Assembly (NCBI GenBank): GCA_013115125.1
Contig: JABANN010000472.1
Location: forward strand, 1-27,124
Length of the DNA stretch: 27,124 nt
From: Perkinsus olseni
Lineage: Eukaryota; Perkinsozoa; Perkinsida
Reading direction: 5' to 3'
Part shown: positions 1 through 10,800 of the stretch, in pieces
How positions within the stretch are numbered: position 1 is the first letter of the stretch
Layout: each line of letters begins with the position of its first letter
The notes under the pieces: generated by a model
What the model saw: the letters and a program-made list of their open reading frames with translations, nothing else
What the model was told of the DNA's origin: nothing
The model's database searches: none
Position numbers and translations under genes: made by a program

Positions 1-108
1 GTTCCGTACTCGTCCAGGTGACAGTGCACGAGTCGAAAAACCGGATATGCTAAGAATTTGTGGAGGGGTGTAGATATTTCATGAGGGTGCGGATGCCTCT
101 GGTGGTTG

Positions 109-2263
109 CTACAGGTCCACAGCCTCGGTGAGGTGCCTGTGCCGTGTCATGTAAGCTGCGTAGCTGAAGGCCTGCGGAGAAGTGAACTCTTCAGGCGTAG
201 GGTATCAGTCCTTACCCCTCGTAGACGCGGTACAGCCGCCAACGCTAGCGTGGGAGGTTTGTCCTCCTCCTCATTCTCATCATCCTCGTCAACCTCTTGA
301 GGTGTCTGAGCACCGCCACGAGTCAGCTACCTCGGATGGGCGGTGGGGTCCCCACCTCCTCCGATGGGAGCTCAGCACCGCATAGGAAATGTAGTGCTGT
401 CTGGTTCTCTGGTGTGCTCTGGGAGACCTAGTCGATGGATTAGCCTGGCGGGCCGTGGGCCACCATCCAGCAGTACCTTGCCATCGCTGGAGAGGATGTG
501 ACGAAGCAACGACAGCTGATGACGGCGGTGGTCGGCTGACACAACCCGAGGGGTTCCGAGACTTCAGATGCTTCACCCCACAGCTAACAGCTTTGTAGAC
601 AGAGTCACAACAGAGCATAAGGAGGGTGAGGTACTTTGGCAGCTCGACTGGCCGAAGGAGGTCCGGAGCGCCGCACCTGGTAGGTTGGAACTACGCGAGG
701 ACGATGCGCTGCTCCTCACCGCAGGGCCATGTCGCCGATGGCGGTGTTCAGCTGAGGACGCTTGTCCCCCGTGAGAGCCTCCAGCTGCCGAACCTGCGAC
801 TTCCATTGCCCCGCCAGCAGGCCAGTATGTGAACGCTCGGGTTGTCGGCTCACAGGCTCAACATGATCATCCATAGCCGCTCGCTTGATGGCGTGCATGC
901 TACTGCCGTCGGTGAGGGCCTGGTCGGAGAAGAGGGCTCGGAGGTCCGAGTGCTTGGCAAGCTCAGCTGAGGGGGACAATCATCGCACTGTAGAGTAAGG
1001 ACAGGGAGGCCTTACGCAGCATACCCTCCCATCCTCTGCTTACCGAGTACCTGCAGTCAACCGGGGGTGGGTGGAGGTGGGAGCTCGCCCTTAGCCACTG
1101 CCCGCGAATGGATACCGGCAGGACCTCTGATATACCTACCACGCTGCTGAGCGTCCCAGGGAATCTACCACAGTAGCATCTGTGTGGTCCCTACACGCGT
1201 CCACGAGCAGCTTTACTGCCCCCACCCTGACGGAACACTATCCATGCCTAATTGGTTGGAGCATCCCTACCTGCCTAGGGCCGAAGCCATTACCAGTGGG
1301 CTCTGCTTCCGCCCAGCCAGGGTCTTAGCATCTAGCGTATCTAGCTTACCGGTCTCGAGGGCCTTGTGGATGAGGTAGTCCAACACCTGTGTTGATGACG
1401 TTGTGTCGTTACACCCTGCCTCAGCCGCTACCTCGATGTGGTTGTACTCTATCGCAATATGGAGACAGTTGCCACCAGAGGCGGCAGGGGGAGGGGGCCT
1501 GTACAGCCGCCTTATCAGCTCTTCTCTCTCTTGTGCCTTGGCATCCTTCCCACCGCCTAATGCACCTCACCCTCGGCCAGGCTCACCCTTCTTGTCAATC
1601 GTTACCGCCCTTCTTTGCGTCCTCCTTCCCTTGTTTCGCGGCCTCCTTTCCCTTCCCGTCCTTCCCTTTGGCAGCCGATTTTGCCTTGGCTACCGCCTCC
1701 TGCTGTTGCTGGCCCGAGAGGCTCGTGCCTGGCGTCGCTCTACACCATGGATGTAGTCCGCAGTGCTCCTACCATCGTCGCGAAGGGAGGCGTCACCACC
1801 CAGTCGCTCCATCATCAACTTCACTAGAGGCAGGTTGCCATTGCGGACTGCAACCTGGGATGCTCAGTCGGGCAGCACTCGGCCATCGCATGCCATCGCG
1901 TTCCACTACCTGTAGGAGGGTCCATCGGCGTAGTGCCTTCGCGCGCAAGTTGACGGATATGTTGAAGATTTGGCACAACCTCGCCACTTCGGTGGTTAGC
2001 TCAGTAGTATCTGTCCGACCATCCAACGGCACCCCTGAGAGTAGCATCACCAGCATGGTCCTCGTGCTGAGCCGTGGACGACACCACCAACTGCCTCAGT
2101 CGGGCCTCCGCCGCTTCCCTAACAGCTACTTGTTGTGCGGCTGAGGAGGGATGCACTCTGGCTTAGCCCCCACACTGCTCAGCGTACGCGTCAGTGCGTA
2201 GGTCTTCGTTGCCTGCTTGCCCTTCTTCTTCCCTTTCTTCTTCCCAGCAGCCTTCTTACCCAT
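109..2263 (-). CDS. Ankyrin-repeat protein with Lys-rich N-terminus and linker
   Basis: Multi-exon gene read from the ATG at 2263 to TAG at 109-111. The N-terminus is strongly basic (MGKKAAGKKKGKKKGKQ). Exons I joined with intact phase are 2176-2263, 2033-2140, 1910-1986, 1855-1854 boundary to 1744, 1606-1708, 1432-1556, 1271-1386 and 1140-1226, with introns of 35-55 nt. They give ankyrin-type helices: WTLLQVAVRNGNLPLVKLMM followed by GGDASLRDDGRSTADYI, then SGGNCLHIAIEYNHIE, then KQSPLVMASALGRVGAVKLL and VDSLGRSAAW. A Lys/Gly/Ala-rich linker (about 1606-1708) separates the repeats. Further exons (about 1000-109) give LAKHSDLRALFSD, HAIKRAAMDDHVEP and VRQLEALTGDKRPQLNTAI, an acidic stretch VDEDDENEEEDKPP and the end AYMTRHRHLTEAVDL. 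Exon joins around 990-1140 and 330-690 are not fully resolved. Estimated length is about 450 residues. Ankyrin repeats mediate protein binding; the partner cannot be told from sequence. I see no catalytic domain. Confidence 0.75.
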
Positions 2264-2983
2264 GTTGAATTAAACAGTCCCTTCCCAGCCCGTTCCTCAG
2301 ACGCACTGCCTCTATGAGCATACCACCACCGATGATACTTCATCGTACTCAACAGCACAGGCAACCGTGATAAGAGGTCTCTGGCTATGTAATAGTGCAG
2401 CACTATTAGTGCCCATGTTACCCTTCCTTATCAGTCTTATAATACTAGTTGCTGTTGTCTCCTCAGGCAGTCTCGACCTTACTCCACTATGCTTCATACT
2501 CTCAAGTTCATAGTGGGATTGATGCTTCCCATTGTGCTCCTTCGAACCCTCGGAGTTCCTCAACCATAAAGCACCTGCGAGCCAACTTCGACATCCCGTC
2601 TCGCTGTTCTCGTTCTTGGCGATCCTGTACTCCCTGCCCTCCGATGAAAGTCTAGCGCGTTCGTCGCGTTCAATCGTCAAGACTCTTAGTCCAGGAACCA
2701 GCAGTCTCGAGCCGAGAGAGGCAAGGACGAAGGTGCAGTGGTCGTCCGGCCGTCTCGAAGTGATACTGCCTCCGCGCAGTCCCCCCCCTCGTCCTCCCTG
2801 GGGAAATAAGATTCTCCCGTACCCAGGACTCCTCGGCTACTCCTTAGCAGCAGAAGGATTGAGCGACTAAGCGAAAATCCAGGGCGGAATGGTAGTGGGA
2901 CATCATCCTAGGAAGGCATGCCGGTAAACTTTGCTTTGGTAAAGACGGCCTCCTCCAGTCGCTTCAGAGCATCCTAAGAGGGG
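2264..2983. other. Intergenic region without a recognisable gene
   Basis: About 720 nt between the ankyrin gene start and the stop of the next gene. Open frames exist on both strands (for example minus 2312-2680), but their translations show no domain and I could not join them to neighbouring exons by GT-AG introns. The region must hold the promoter and 5' leader of the ankyrin gene and the 3' end of the coiled-coil gene. A perfect short palindrome lies at 2391-2407. Confidence 0.5.
2391..2407. promoter_or_regulatory. Perfect 8-bp inverted repeat, possible factor-binding site
   Basis: AATAGTGC-A-GCACTATT, two perfect 8-base arms around one base, about 130 nt upstream of the ankyrin gene ATG. 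It could bind a dimeric factor or be chance. No second copy was noticed. Confidence 0.25.
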
Positions 2984-4714
2984 TTACATTATAAGTCGAC
3001 AAGAAGGCAGCATGGCGGCGTCCCATACCAGTTTTTGTTTGAAGTCCTCAGCCTTGACTCGACTCCGATCTGACACCTCCCGACCCCTCTCCAGTACCTT
3101 GCGTACCAGGAGTTCGTTGAAGTGGTAGGGGCTTCCTGCACGTTCGAGTGGCCGGGACTTGGTCGACGCTGTAGCCCTGTCGGATACTCCGCTCCCGACG
3201 CCGCCGGTCGGCCGGGTCGTGTCAGGGCCACTCTGTCGCCGATCAATTGGAGCATCGGTGCTATGGATTGCCGCAGCAGTCCCGCTCGTCGACTCGACAG
3301 CAAGAGGCTTGCCCTCAGGGCGGCCTCTAGTGAGTGTACTGTCGAGGCTCGCTGCCCAGGGGACCTGGCTAGCGTCCACCATTGCTGGCAACGGCCGTGG
3401 CACCCCCACAGGCGCTCGTCGGGGTGACGCTGGTACGAACACTGGCCCTTGGTACCTACAACGAGCGGACTGTGGGGCATGAGATCTCTCTCAGACACTC
3501 ACAGTTCCACTCCTGATGTCCTCCGAGGGGTGACTAGAGGCTGTTGCGCCCTTTGTGCTGCCGGTAGACTGCCCACTGACGGCGGTGATTCTGGACGAGA
3601 CCTAGCAAGAGCGGCATACAACAGCGGAGTGCTGGAGGGCCACGCTACCTGGCCGGGCTTTCTAACTCCCTCGCTCCCGCGGACAGTGGCGCTGGCATCT
3701 GCGGTAGGCCTCGATGGGCAGTCGGCCGCGGGGTGCCGTTGCGTTCACGCCTTTCTGCAAGCTTGCGACGAAGCTGTTCCACGGTTGCATGCAAATCCTC
3801 TTCGTGCCTAGCGCGCTGGCTGAGACCTTCGTTGAGCCTCTCAGTCTGCTTACAACAGAAATAGAGTCAGAGAGCAGCGAGGAGTAGCCTCACCTCCGTA
3901 GCCATACACCATCTCCTCCAGGCACTCCACGCCCTTCCTAGCACCAATCGGCCAGCCTCCCCGGCCCACTTGTCGCCGAGAGCCAGTATTCTAGCAGTCA
4001 CTGAGGGGTAGCCGAAGCTCGTCATGAGCTCATCGTGTTGTTCCCCGCTTACCCTCCACTTTGTAAGAGCAGTAAGCATCCACCAGGGCTGCGTATGATG
4101 ATTGATTGCTTTCATCGACTGCCTCATCGGTCTGGACGAGCCGGTCCACTTTCGTGCTCTGCGATCGTCCGTTCCTCCCGGCGGCTCCACCGCCCTCTTG
4201 TGTAGCAGGGAAGCGCTGAAGAGAAGGAAGGACCCGGATCATGCCGGTTGCACAGCCGCTACGGAGCCGGCTAGGAACGCAGTATCCTCACCTTCCCTCG
4301 CTGGTACCTCGAAGTCCCATGAGACCTGCGTCTAGGGAGGCTGCTCTCAGGCTCATCCCTCTTGCTCGGAACACTCAGCAATGCCGAGCTCAAGGACTCG
4401 ACCGAGGGGCTGCCATCCTCGGTAGGAGCGGCCGCCATGACCACCGCATCTCGGCACGGACGAGACTCTGTACCGACGCCCGTCGACGTCTTAGGCGGCG
4501 GCCCATGACGGAGGTACACCATTCTTGTCTTCACTCCCTTCCACGTTTTTCGTGAGGAGCTCAGGCACCCATCCAACCGCTGCTTCAACTCCGGCAATCC
4601 CTCGCGCGCCCGCGTTATAGCGGATCGTACTCTGCGGTACGCCCGTACGGGCAAGTTGGAGGGCAGGCAGGCCGAGCTTCGCCCACCATTGGATTTGGGC
4701 TCCCCTCCGGCCAT
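2984..4714 (-). CDS. Coiled-coil, low-complexity protein, function unknown
   Basis: I do not recognise this gene. The frame stays open from MAGGEPKSN (ATG at 4714) past a second in-frame ATG at 4438 (MAAAPTEDGSPS), so the start is uncertain; 4714 is preferred because the stretch between them reads as a helical segment (AITRAREGLPELKQRLDG). Downstream exons join in phase through introns of about 45-76 nt. They give DEAVDESNQSSYAALVDAY, then ARILALGDKWAGEAGRL, then a charged coiled coil (TERLNEGLSQRARHEEDLHA, then VEQLRRKLAERRERN). A Pro/Ser/Ala/Thr-rich stretch follows, and a conserved-looking C-terminus (FNELLVRKVLERGREVSD, then RVKAEDFKQKLVWDAAMLP) ends at TAA 2984-2986. No signal peptide or membrane helix is evident. 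It lies head to tail behind the large membrane-protein gene with a gap near 136 nt. Length is roughly 450-500 residues. Confidence 0.6.
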
Positions 4715-4850
4715 TGTGGACTTCCCAACTGCAGCCAAGTCGATTACTGCTTTATTGACAACGCTGTGCCACTTAGTGGTCGCACGAACGGCAATAGGTA
4801 GTGAACACGGTGCAAGGGGCACAAGCCTGGCAATGATGCATGGGTAGAAA

Positions 4851-7800
4851 TCATGGACGATGGGGTGGTGGGGGAGGGAGCCCACTAGGGCCTCGACCGG
4901 ACTGCCGGCCAGGGGTCCTGGGCGAGACTCCACCTCCGAACGAACCTGAGAGCAAGTACAGTTCGCTGAGACTGAAGGGTAGATGGTCACTACCGGGCCC
5001 TCCATGAGCAAGCGCAGCAGCAGGGGCTGAAAAAATGTGATCGGTCGAGCACGATGGTGAGGAGGGATGACTGCCCTACGCTGGCTGCCGCTCGAGCGAC
5101 TCCGGGCTGACGTCGGTGATGGAGGTGCTACTCGGCGAGGGGTCGACGGGGCACTCCTCTCTAGGTTGCCGAGAATACCAGCGGCCCGATTGCTCTCTGC
5201 CATTCGTCCGAGGGAGAACCTAGAGGGGACGATCCACGGTGGCCCGTACATGAGGGACGAGGCAATGAGCTTACTTTCCCTTGGGGGACTTCGGAGGGGA
5301 CTCTGCTGGCTTGTACTTAAGCAAACTGCTGGTAGCCGAGAGGTCAAGAGGATCCGGCTCGGGCACTGCAAAAGACCAAGTTTGATGGCCACCCGGATGC
5401 TAGCCCTGACCCTCACCTTCTTCGCTTCTCTCACCGATCTTCAGATGAGGGGGAGGAGCCTTTCGGCTAGGGGATGGAGGGGCCTGTTGAGCGAGTCCAG
5501 CAGTGGATGTAGCGGCTATCTCCCACTACTTGCGGCGAAGGAGCAGTACTGCCATCAGCACCTCCTTCCACTTCGACCGAGGTCTCGACACCCCCTGGTA
5601 GGGATACGGGAGGGGACATAGCAATGGTCTCGTCAGAAGGGGGAACCTGATAAATGAGTATCCTGGACTTTTGGATGCTCACTCGGGTGACCTCCTCTGA
5701 GGGCCTCCGGGGCAGAGGGTTGCTTAGTAAGAGGCTCTCCACAGATCTGTGGGTCTGCTCTAGAGGGTCCTGGTCCAGACCCTTTTCCTGCTGCTGACCA
5801 TGGATAGGACCATGCGTTTACGTCTGAATAATTAGCACTCACCTCGGGGGCCTCCACCGTGTCATTGACTGTTGCGGCTGGTACGGGTGCGTTAGCTTCC
5901 TCAGCTGCAGAGGAGAGTGTCGCATGCTCCTGCTCGGCCGGAGCCTCTGTCTTAGTCGAGGGGACGCCGTCCTCGGGGCCATCAGGAACAGAGAGAAGTG
6001 CCTTCGACTCGACGCTGCCAGCGGAGGGCTCTTCTCCCGCGGGATGGCCCGCATCCTCATTAACATTGTCTGGGGGCTGCGGTGGCTGCAGTGGCTGTGG
6101 AGGTGGTGGCAGCACACTCGGCGCCCGCTGTCGGCCGATCTAAATAAGGAGTAAATTACTAGACACCAGCAACATGCCAGCCACCTACCGGCGAATCGTC
6201 GGCTCCCCCCTCCCCGGTGCTAACTCGTGATGCAATCAGAATATCCTTAGAGAGAGTTGGTCCCTCGGTCTTGCCGAGTGCACCACCAACGTCGGTTAGA
6301 TCATGGTCCTGAGGAGTCAACGTCAGCTGTCGACCTTCTCCCTACAACAGCCATGGATGATACCCCACTGCCCGCGGCCCAGTCCGTGGGACAGACCACG
6401 ATGACGATCACCTTAGCATGGTCATCAGTGAGCGGCAAGGGAACGACCTTGTCGCGTCTACTCCTCGACCACAAAGCATCGAACATCTCCTTCTTGTGAC
6501 TGGTGAAGGATTGGCCGAGAGCCGCTAGTCCCTTCCTCCCCGACGACATCAACGACGCAACCTACAGCAACAGTCGACTTGGCTGATGGGAGAACGTCCA
6601 ATCTCACTGAAACGCTCAATCTCTGACCGAAGGCGTATGCCCTAGCCGAGAGAGGCCCGCCACGAGTCGTGGTCCACGACCCCGCTTCTTCCTCCGAGCC
6701 AATACGTGATAACGGCCAGACAGAATAAGCCCGCTCACCTTCCTGTTGATGTTGGATGTTGACGGCGGCGACGGGCTTTCTGGTCGAGCATCCTCATCGC
6801 CCCCGGCTCTGTTGTTCCCCGAGCTCTCGACTACTCCATCGCCAGGTGCTTCGACTGCGAAGAAAGCTACAAGTCTCGTCAGCGAGGGCAACCACTGAGC
6901 TCACCTGAAGCTGCTGCCCTCTCTCGGTCGTCCTCGCCATCCTCCTTCAAGCCCGACTCTCCTTCCCCCTGCCATGCAGGCAGAGGGCTCAACTCCTGGT
7001 TCAGGAAGCCTGAGAATGTATACCAGTACTGAGGTGGCAATGGAAGGAGCTTCTTACTGGCTGCTGCAGTCCTCGGCGTCAGAGGCCTCGGTAGGGCTAC
7101 TTCAGGAGGGGAGTCGGGTCGGCCATAGGGGTCGTCCCAGTACACAGGCTGTCCATCGTACGGGTAGGCAGGCAAGGCAAGCATGGGCGTTGGTGGTGGA
7201 AGGGCGTACTCCACGGGCGGGGTCATTGGCCGCATCGGCATGGACGGCGGTGCCTGTTGCATCATCGGGTGAGTCAGAATCTCCACCGAGTATCTTAGCT
7301 CACCATGAGCTGCGGCAGAGGAGGTCGCGCTTCGTACATCGGGGGCGCATAGAGAGCGCCGAATGATGCCTGGAGTCGGTGAAGATGGGGATGAGCAAGC
7401 GTGATGCAAGAAAGCCTACAGTCCTGCTTCGTGGTGGCGTGGGGACCGTGTCCAGTATAGCCAGCGGCTTGGGGGCCGTGAGTCCTTCCGGCGTTATACC
7501 GAACATCTCGAATGCCGTACCTCGCAGCCCAGGCATGGCTGAGGCGGCGACAGCGGTGAGGCTGAGCTACCTCTCTTGTAGCCGATAGAGACGTAGTAGT
7601 CATCCCATTGCTTTATGAAGTCAAAGCTGGGCAGGTCGTCCTCACCGAGCATCGTCGTCGTACTATCATCAGTAGTTGCCTGAGCCGTCCCAACACCGGT
7701 GAGCCGACAGCGCTGTTCCCAATGCCCTACCAAGTTCTGTTTCTCCTTACGCTTGGAGCGGCGGTACAGTGCGAGTGCCCCAGCCGCAGCCAACATGCAT

Positions 7801-10800
7801 ACCAGGGCAGCTACGAGGATGACCGGCCAAGTAGAGCTGGCCTCCGACGCTGGGCCAGCAGGGCCGACATAGAGGCCGAAGTCACTGCTGGGTCCGACTT
7901 GAATGACCCCACCAGTCACAGGCTGCAGCTCATAATGTGACGCCTTGCTGCAGGGCTCGACCACCTCCGATGCCACCGCCCCTGATGTCGCTATCTTACC
8001 TGGCCAAGGCGACGATGGTCGGACGTGGAAGCCTGTTGTGGCTTACTTGCAATGTAGTCGTAGTCACAAATGCATACCCGTACCTGCAGGACAGCTTGCC
8101 CGTATTATTGCTACTACTGTACTGTGGTTGTGCAAACTCACTGTAGCTTCATTCGTTATCCTTATACTGGACACACCATCACCACACACTAGACGCTGAT
8201 CGTGATGGCCGTCGTAGTTGCAAGCAGCACCACCGTAGTGGGTAGCATTATCGGCCCCACACTGTGCGGAAGAGGCCGAGAAAAGCATCACTCGGTCCTC
8301 TGCTGGGGACAGCTTATCCCCATCTACAACGACTTTGAACGGGACGCCGGCGGTGATATCGGGCGGGACGGTGGTGGCTGACTCCACTACGGCTACTGGG
8401 CAAAGGTCGGTGTTGCACTGCACCGTCTTGGTGAGGAGGGACTCGATCGGACAGGCCGTACCCCCGCCTCTGGACGTGACCAGGATGTTCCGACGGAATG
8501 CTTGGGACCCGGTACCGCATGGCTTGGAGCAGTCCTCCGCCGCCCACCAATCGCCAACGACGCAGTCGACACGCTCCTCCACCACTATGCTGGCAATCTC
8601 GACCGAGAAGAGGAAGGCCGCGTCGCAAGGCGGGGAGCCGCACCAGCAGACATAGTAAAGGCCATTGGCTGTGAGTTGAGGGATCTTGAACTCCTGTGAA
8701 AGCATGCCGCCAGACACATTGGTCATGGCAGCCACCTCCAAGTAAGGTATACCTAGAGAGGGGGATGGGCTGGCTAGAGCTGGCAAGCGGAACACCCCCT
8801 TACTGGCAGTGAATGAGCCATTAGAAGGCGGCATCCCACAGGAGGACTGCTGGGCGGCATTAGCTTGCATGATGCCACCATCGACGACCATGACCCGATT
8901 GTCAGGTCGCAGTAGGTGGCCCGTGATGGTAACCACAGTGAAGGGCGCCCCTGGATTGGTGACAATGGGCTGCGCTGTGGGGTCGATTACGGGCCCCCCG
9001 ATGTTCACAGTGCCTGCAGCAGCACAGACCACCATAGACAGCAGGGCCACTGCATACACCACTCACCGAGATTCATCCAAGGGGAGCAGGCCCCCGTGGC
9101 GCTGCTCGGCCTGTCACAGTAGCAGACCTGCAGCTCATCACCCATCCCTGATGGCACCGCCTGAGGGACCAACGGTGTGGCATGCTGCCTGACGGCAAGG
9201 CTCACTCTTGTCACGGTTATATTGGACCAGGTCATGCCCAGTAGACTGACGCTCGACGGAGGCGTAGAGCAGCTTACCGCATTGGCACAGGAGAGGCCGA
9301 CCACCGAGGACGCCGGTAAAGCGCCTTCACCTAGCAGGCTACTGTGGCGCCATCAGCAGCACCACGCCCGACTTACAGTCCTCCTCGAAAGCAATTTTCA
9401 GCCTAGCCCATTCCCTGGTCCCTGAATGAATGCCGCATCGGCCGTACGACCACCATACCCCCTCCTACCATAGTTGCTCTGATGTATCGAGGCGAAGGGG
9501 ACGTGTATCGAGAAAGGGACGTGGATGACAGCATCGAACACTTGCTTATCAGGGCCTGCGACGGCGGAGTCTCACAAGGGACACCTCCGATCCCCGAACT
9601 CACGTATTTCCGATTGGAGTGGTACTACAACTCCATCTCCATTGAGCGGGAGGGCTAGACACTCTTCCTCCGAATCGGGACATTGCTGCGTGTGAAAGCA
9701 CCACACGTGTACTCTGGTAAGGTTCCCAGCTCCACTGAGGTCGATGTGCACCTGAGGCCGATGGTCAGCCACCATCCAGACACTGACGATGGTACCAAGT
9801 TGAGCCCTGCTATGAGGGACTCTCGGGCCTGGTGTACCCCAAGGCAAGTTGGACCTGCCATCTTCGTCCTAGTCGAGCACAAGTGCGGCTTGTGTCCCAC
9901 CCTCTGTTCCATCATCCCCCTGACAGGCCTCTCTGACCTGGGCATGCGTCGGGGCGGTCCCGTTGACGGTGGGACCAGACAGGGCTGAGCACACCACCGA
10001 GCCTCCAGAAGTAACGGCGTAGACCCCGACTGAAGCCACTTGTACGGTGCCTGTGACGAGAAGGTAGTACCATCAGTACAGTCCTCCAACCTACTGAATG
10101 GGGCCTGTCGAGTGCTGATCTCAGAGATACTCCCGGCTACGACCACGGTACCGATGGGTGCTTCAAAGTGCTCCTGACAGCAACGTCAGCATCAGAAGGG
10201 CGGCATATTCATCAACACTCAATCTGCGCTCACCATCCCATCAGAACCATCACATGCCCTCCCACCTGCTAAGCTCACGAATGCACAATAGCATACCTGA
10301 GTAGAGTAAGAAAGAGATGCTGGAGGGAGCGGCTCCAAAGTACAGACCCAACCCACTTTGTAGCGTCCCGGCCACTCTATCTGGTCGACTATGAAGGTCG
10401 CCTGCGTCTGATCGTCGTTAAGGCCATGAACTGTCCCTAGGTAACTCGGTGACGAGGTGAGGACCTGTACAGTATGTAACATCATCAGCGGCTGGCATGC
10501 CCCCCCACCGCTGCCCTTGACAATCCACACTCTTCATTCTCGTTCACCAGCAGTATTCCATCGTCCGCAGCAAAACCATCAGCAGCAGCTTGGAGGAGAC
10601 ACTGTACGCCTTGGTCACACGACCACAGGGATGCACCTTAGTGGGCGTAGCATCAATTAAGATCGTACCACGACGGTTGCATCAACCGCTACCAGAGGAA
10701 GGCCCACGGATGACGACCCGACCGGCATTGCTGACGAACTGATCAGCCGCACTGCAATCGGCCGTACCATCGCAATGGCAGAGCTTGTAGCTGCCGAAGA

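Noticed and set aside
1389-2144. 251-residue plus-strand open frame, Cys/Ser/Pro-rich
   Set aside because: Opposite strand to phase-consistent ankyrin exons; no start context or domain, a GC-rich shadow.
4271-5434. 387-residue uninterrupted minus-strand open frame as one gene
   Set aside because: Its upper part lies out of frame over well-supported tail exons of the membrane protein (ending at 4851); only the part below about 4714 is likely coding.
8064-9062. Signal-peptide-like start MVYAVALLSMVVCAAAG for a separate gene
   Set aside because: The hydrophobic run is the translation of a 53-nt intron (GTGAGT...GCTGCAG), and the first codon is GTG; the flanking exons join in phase.
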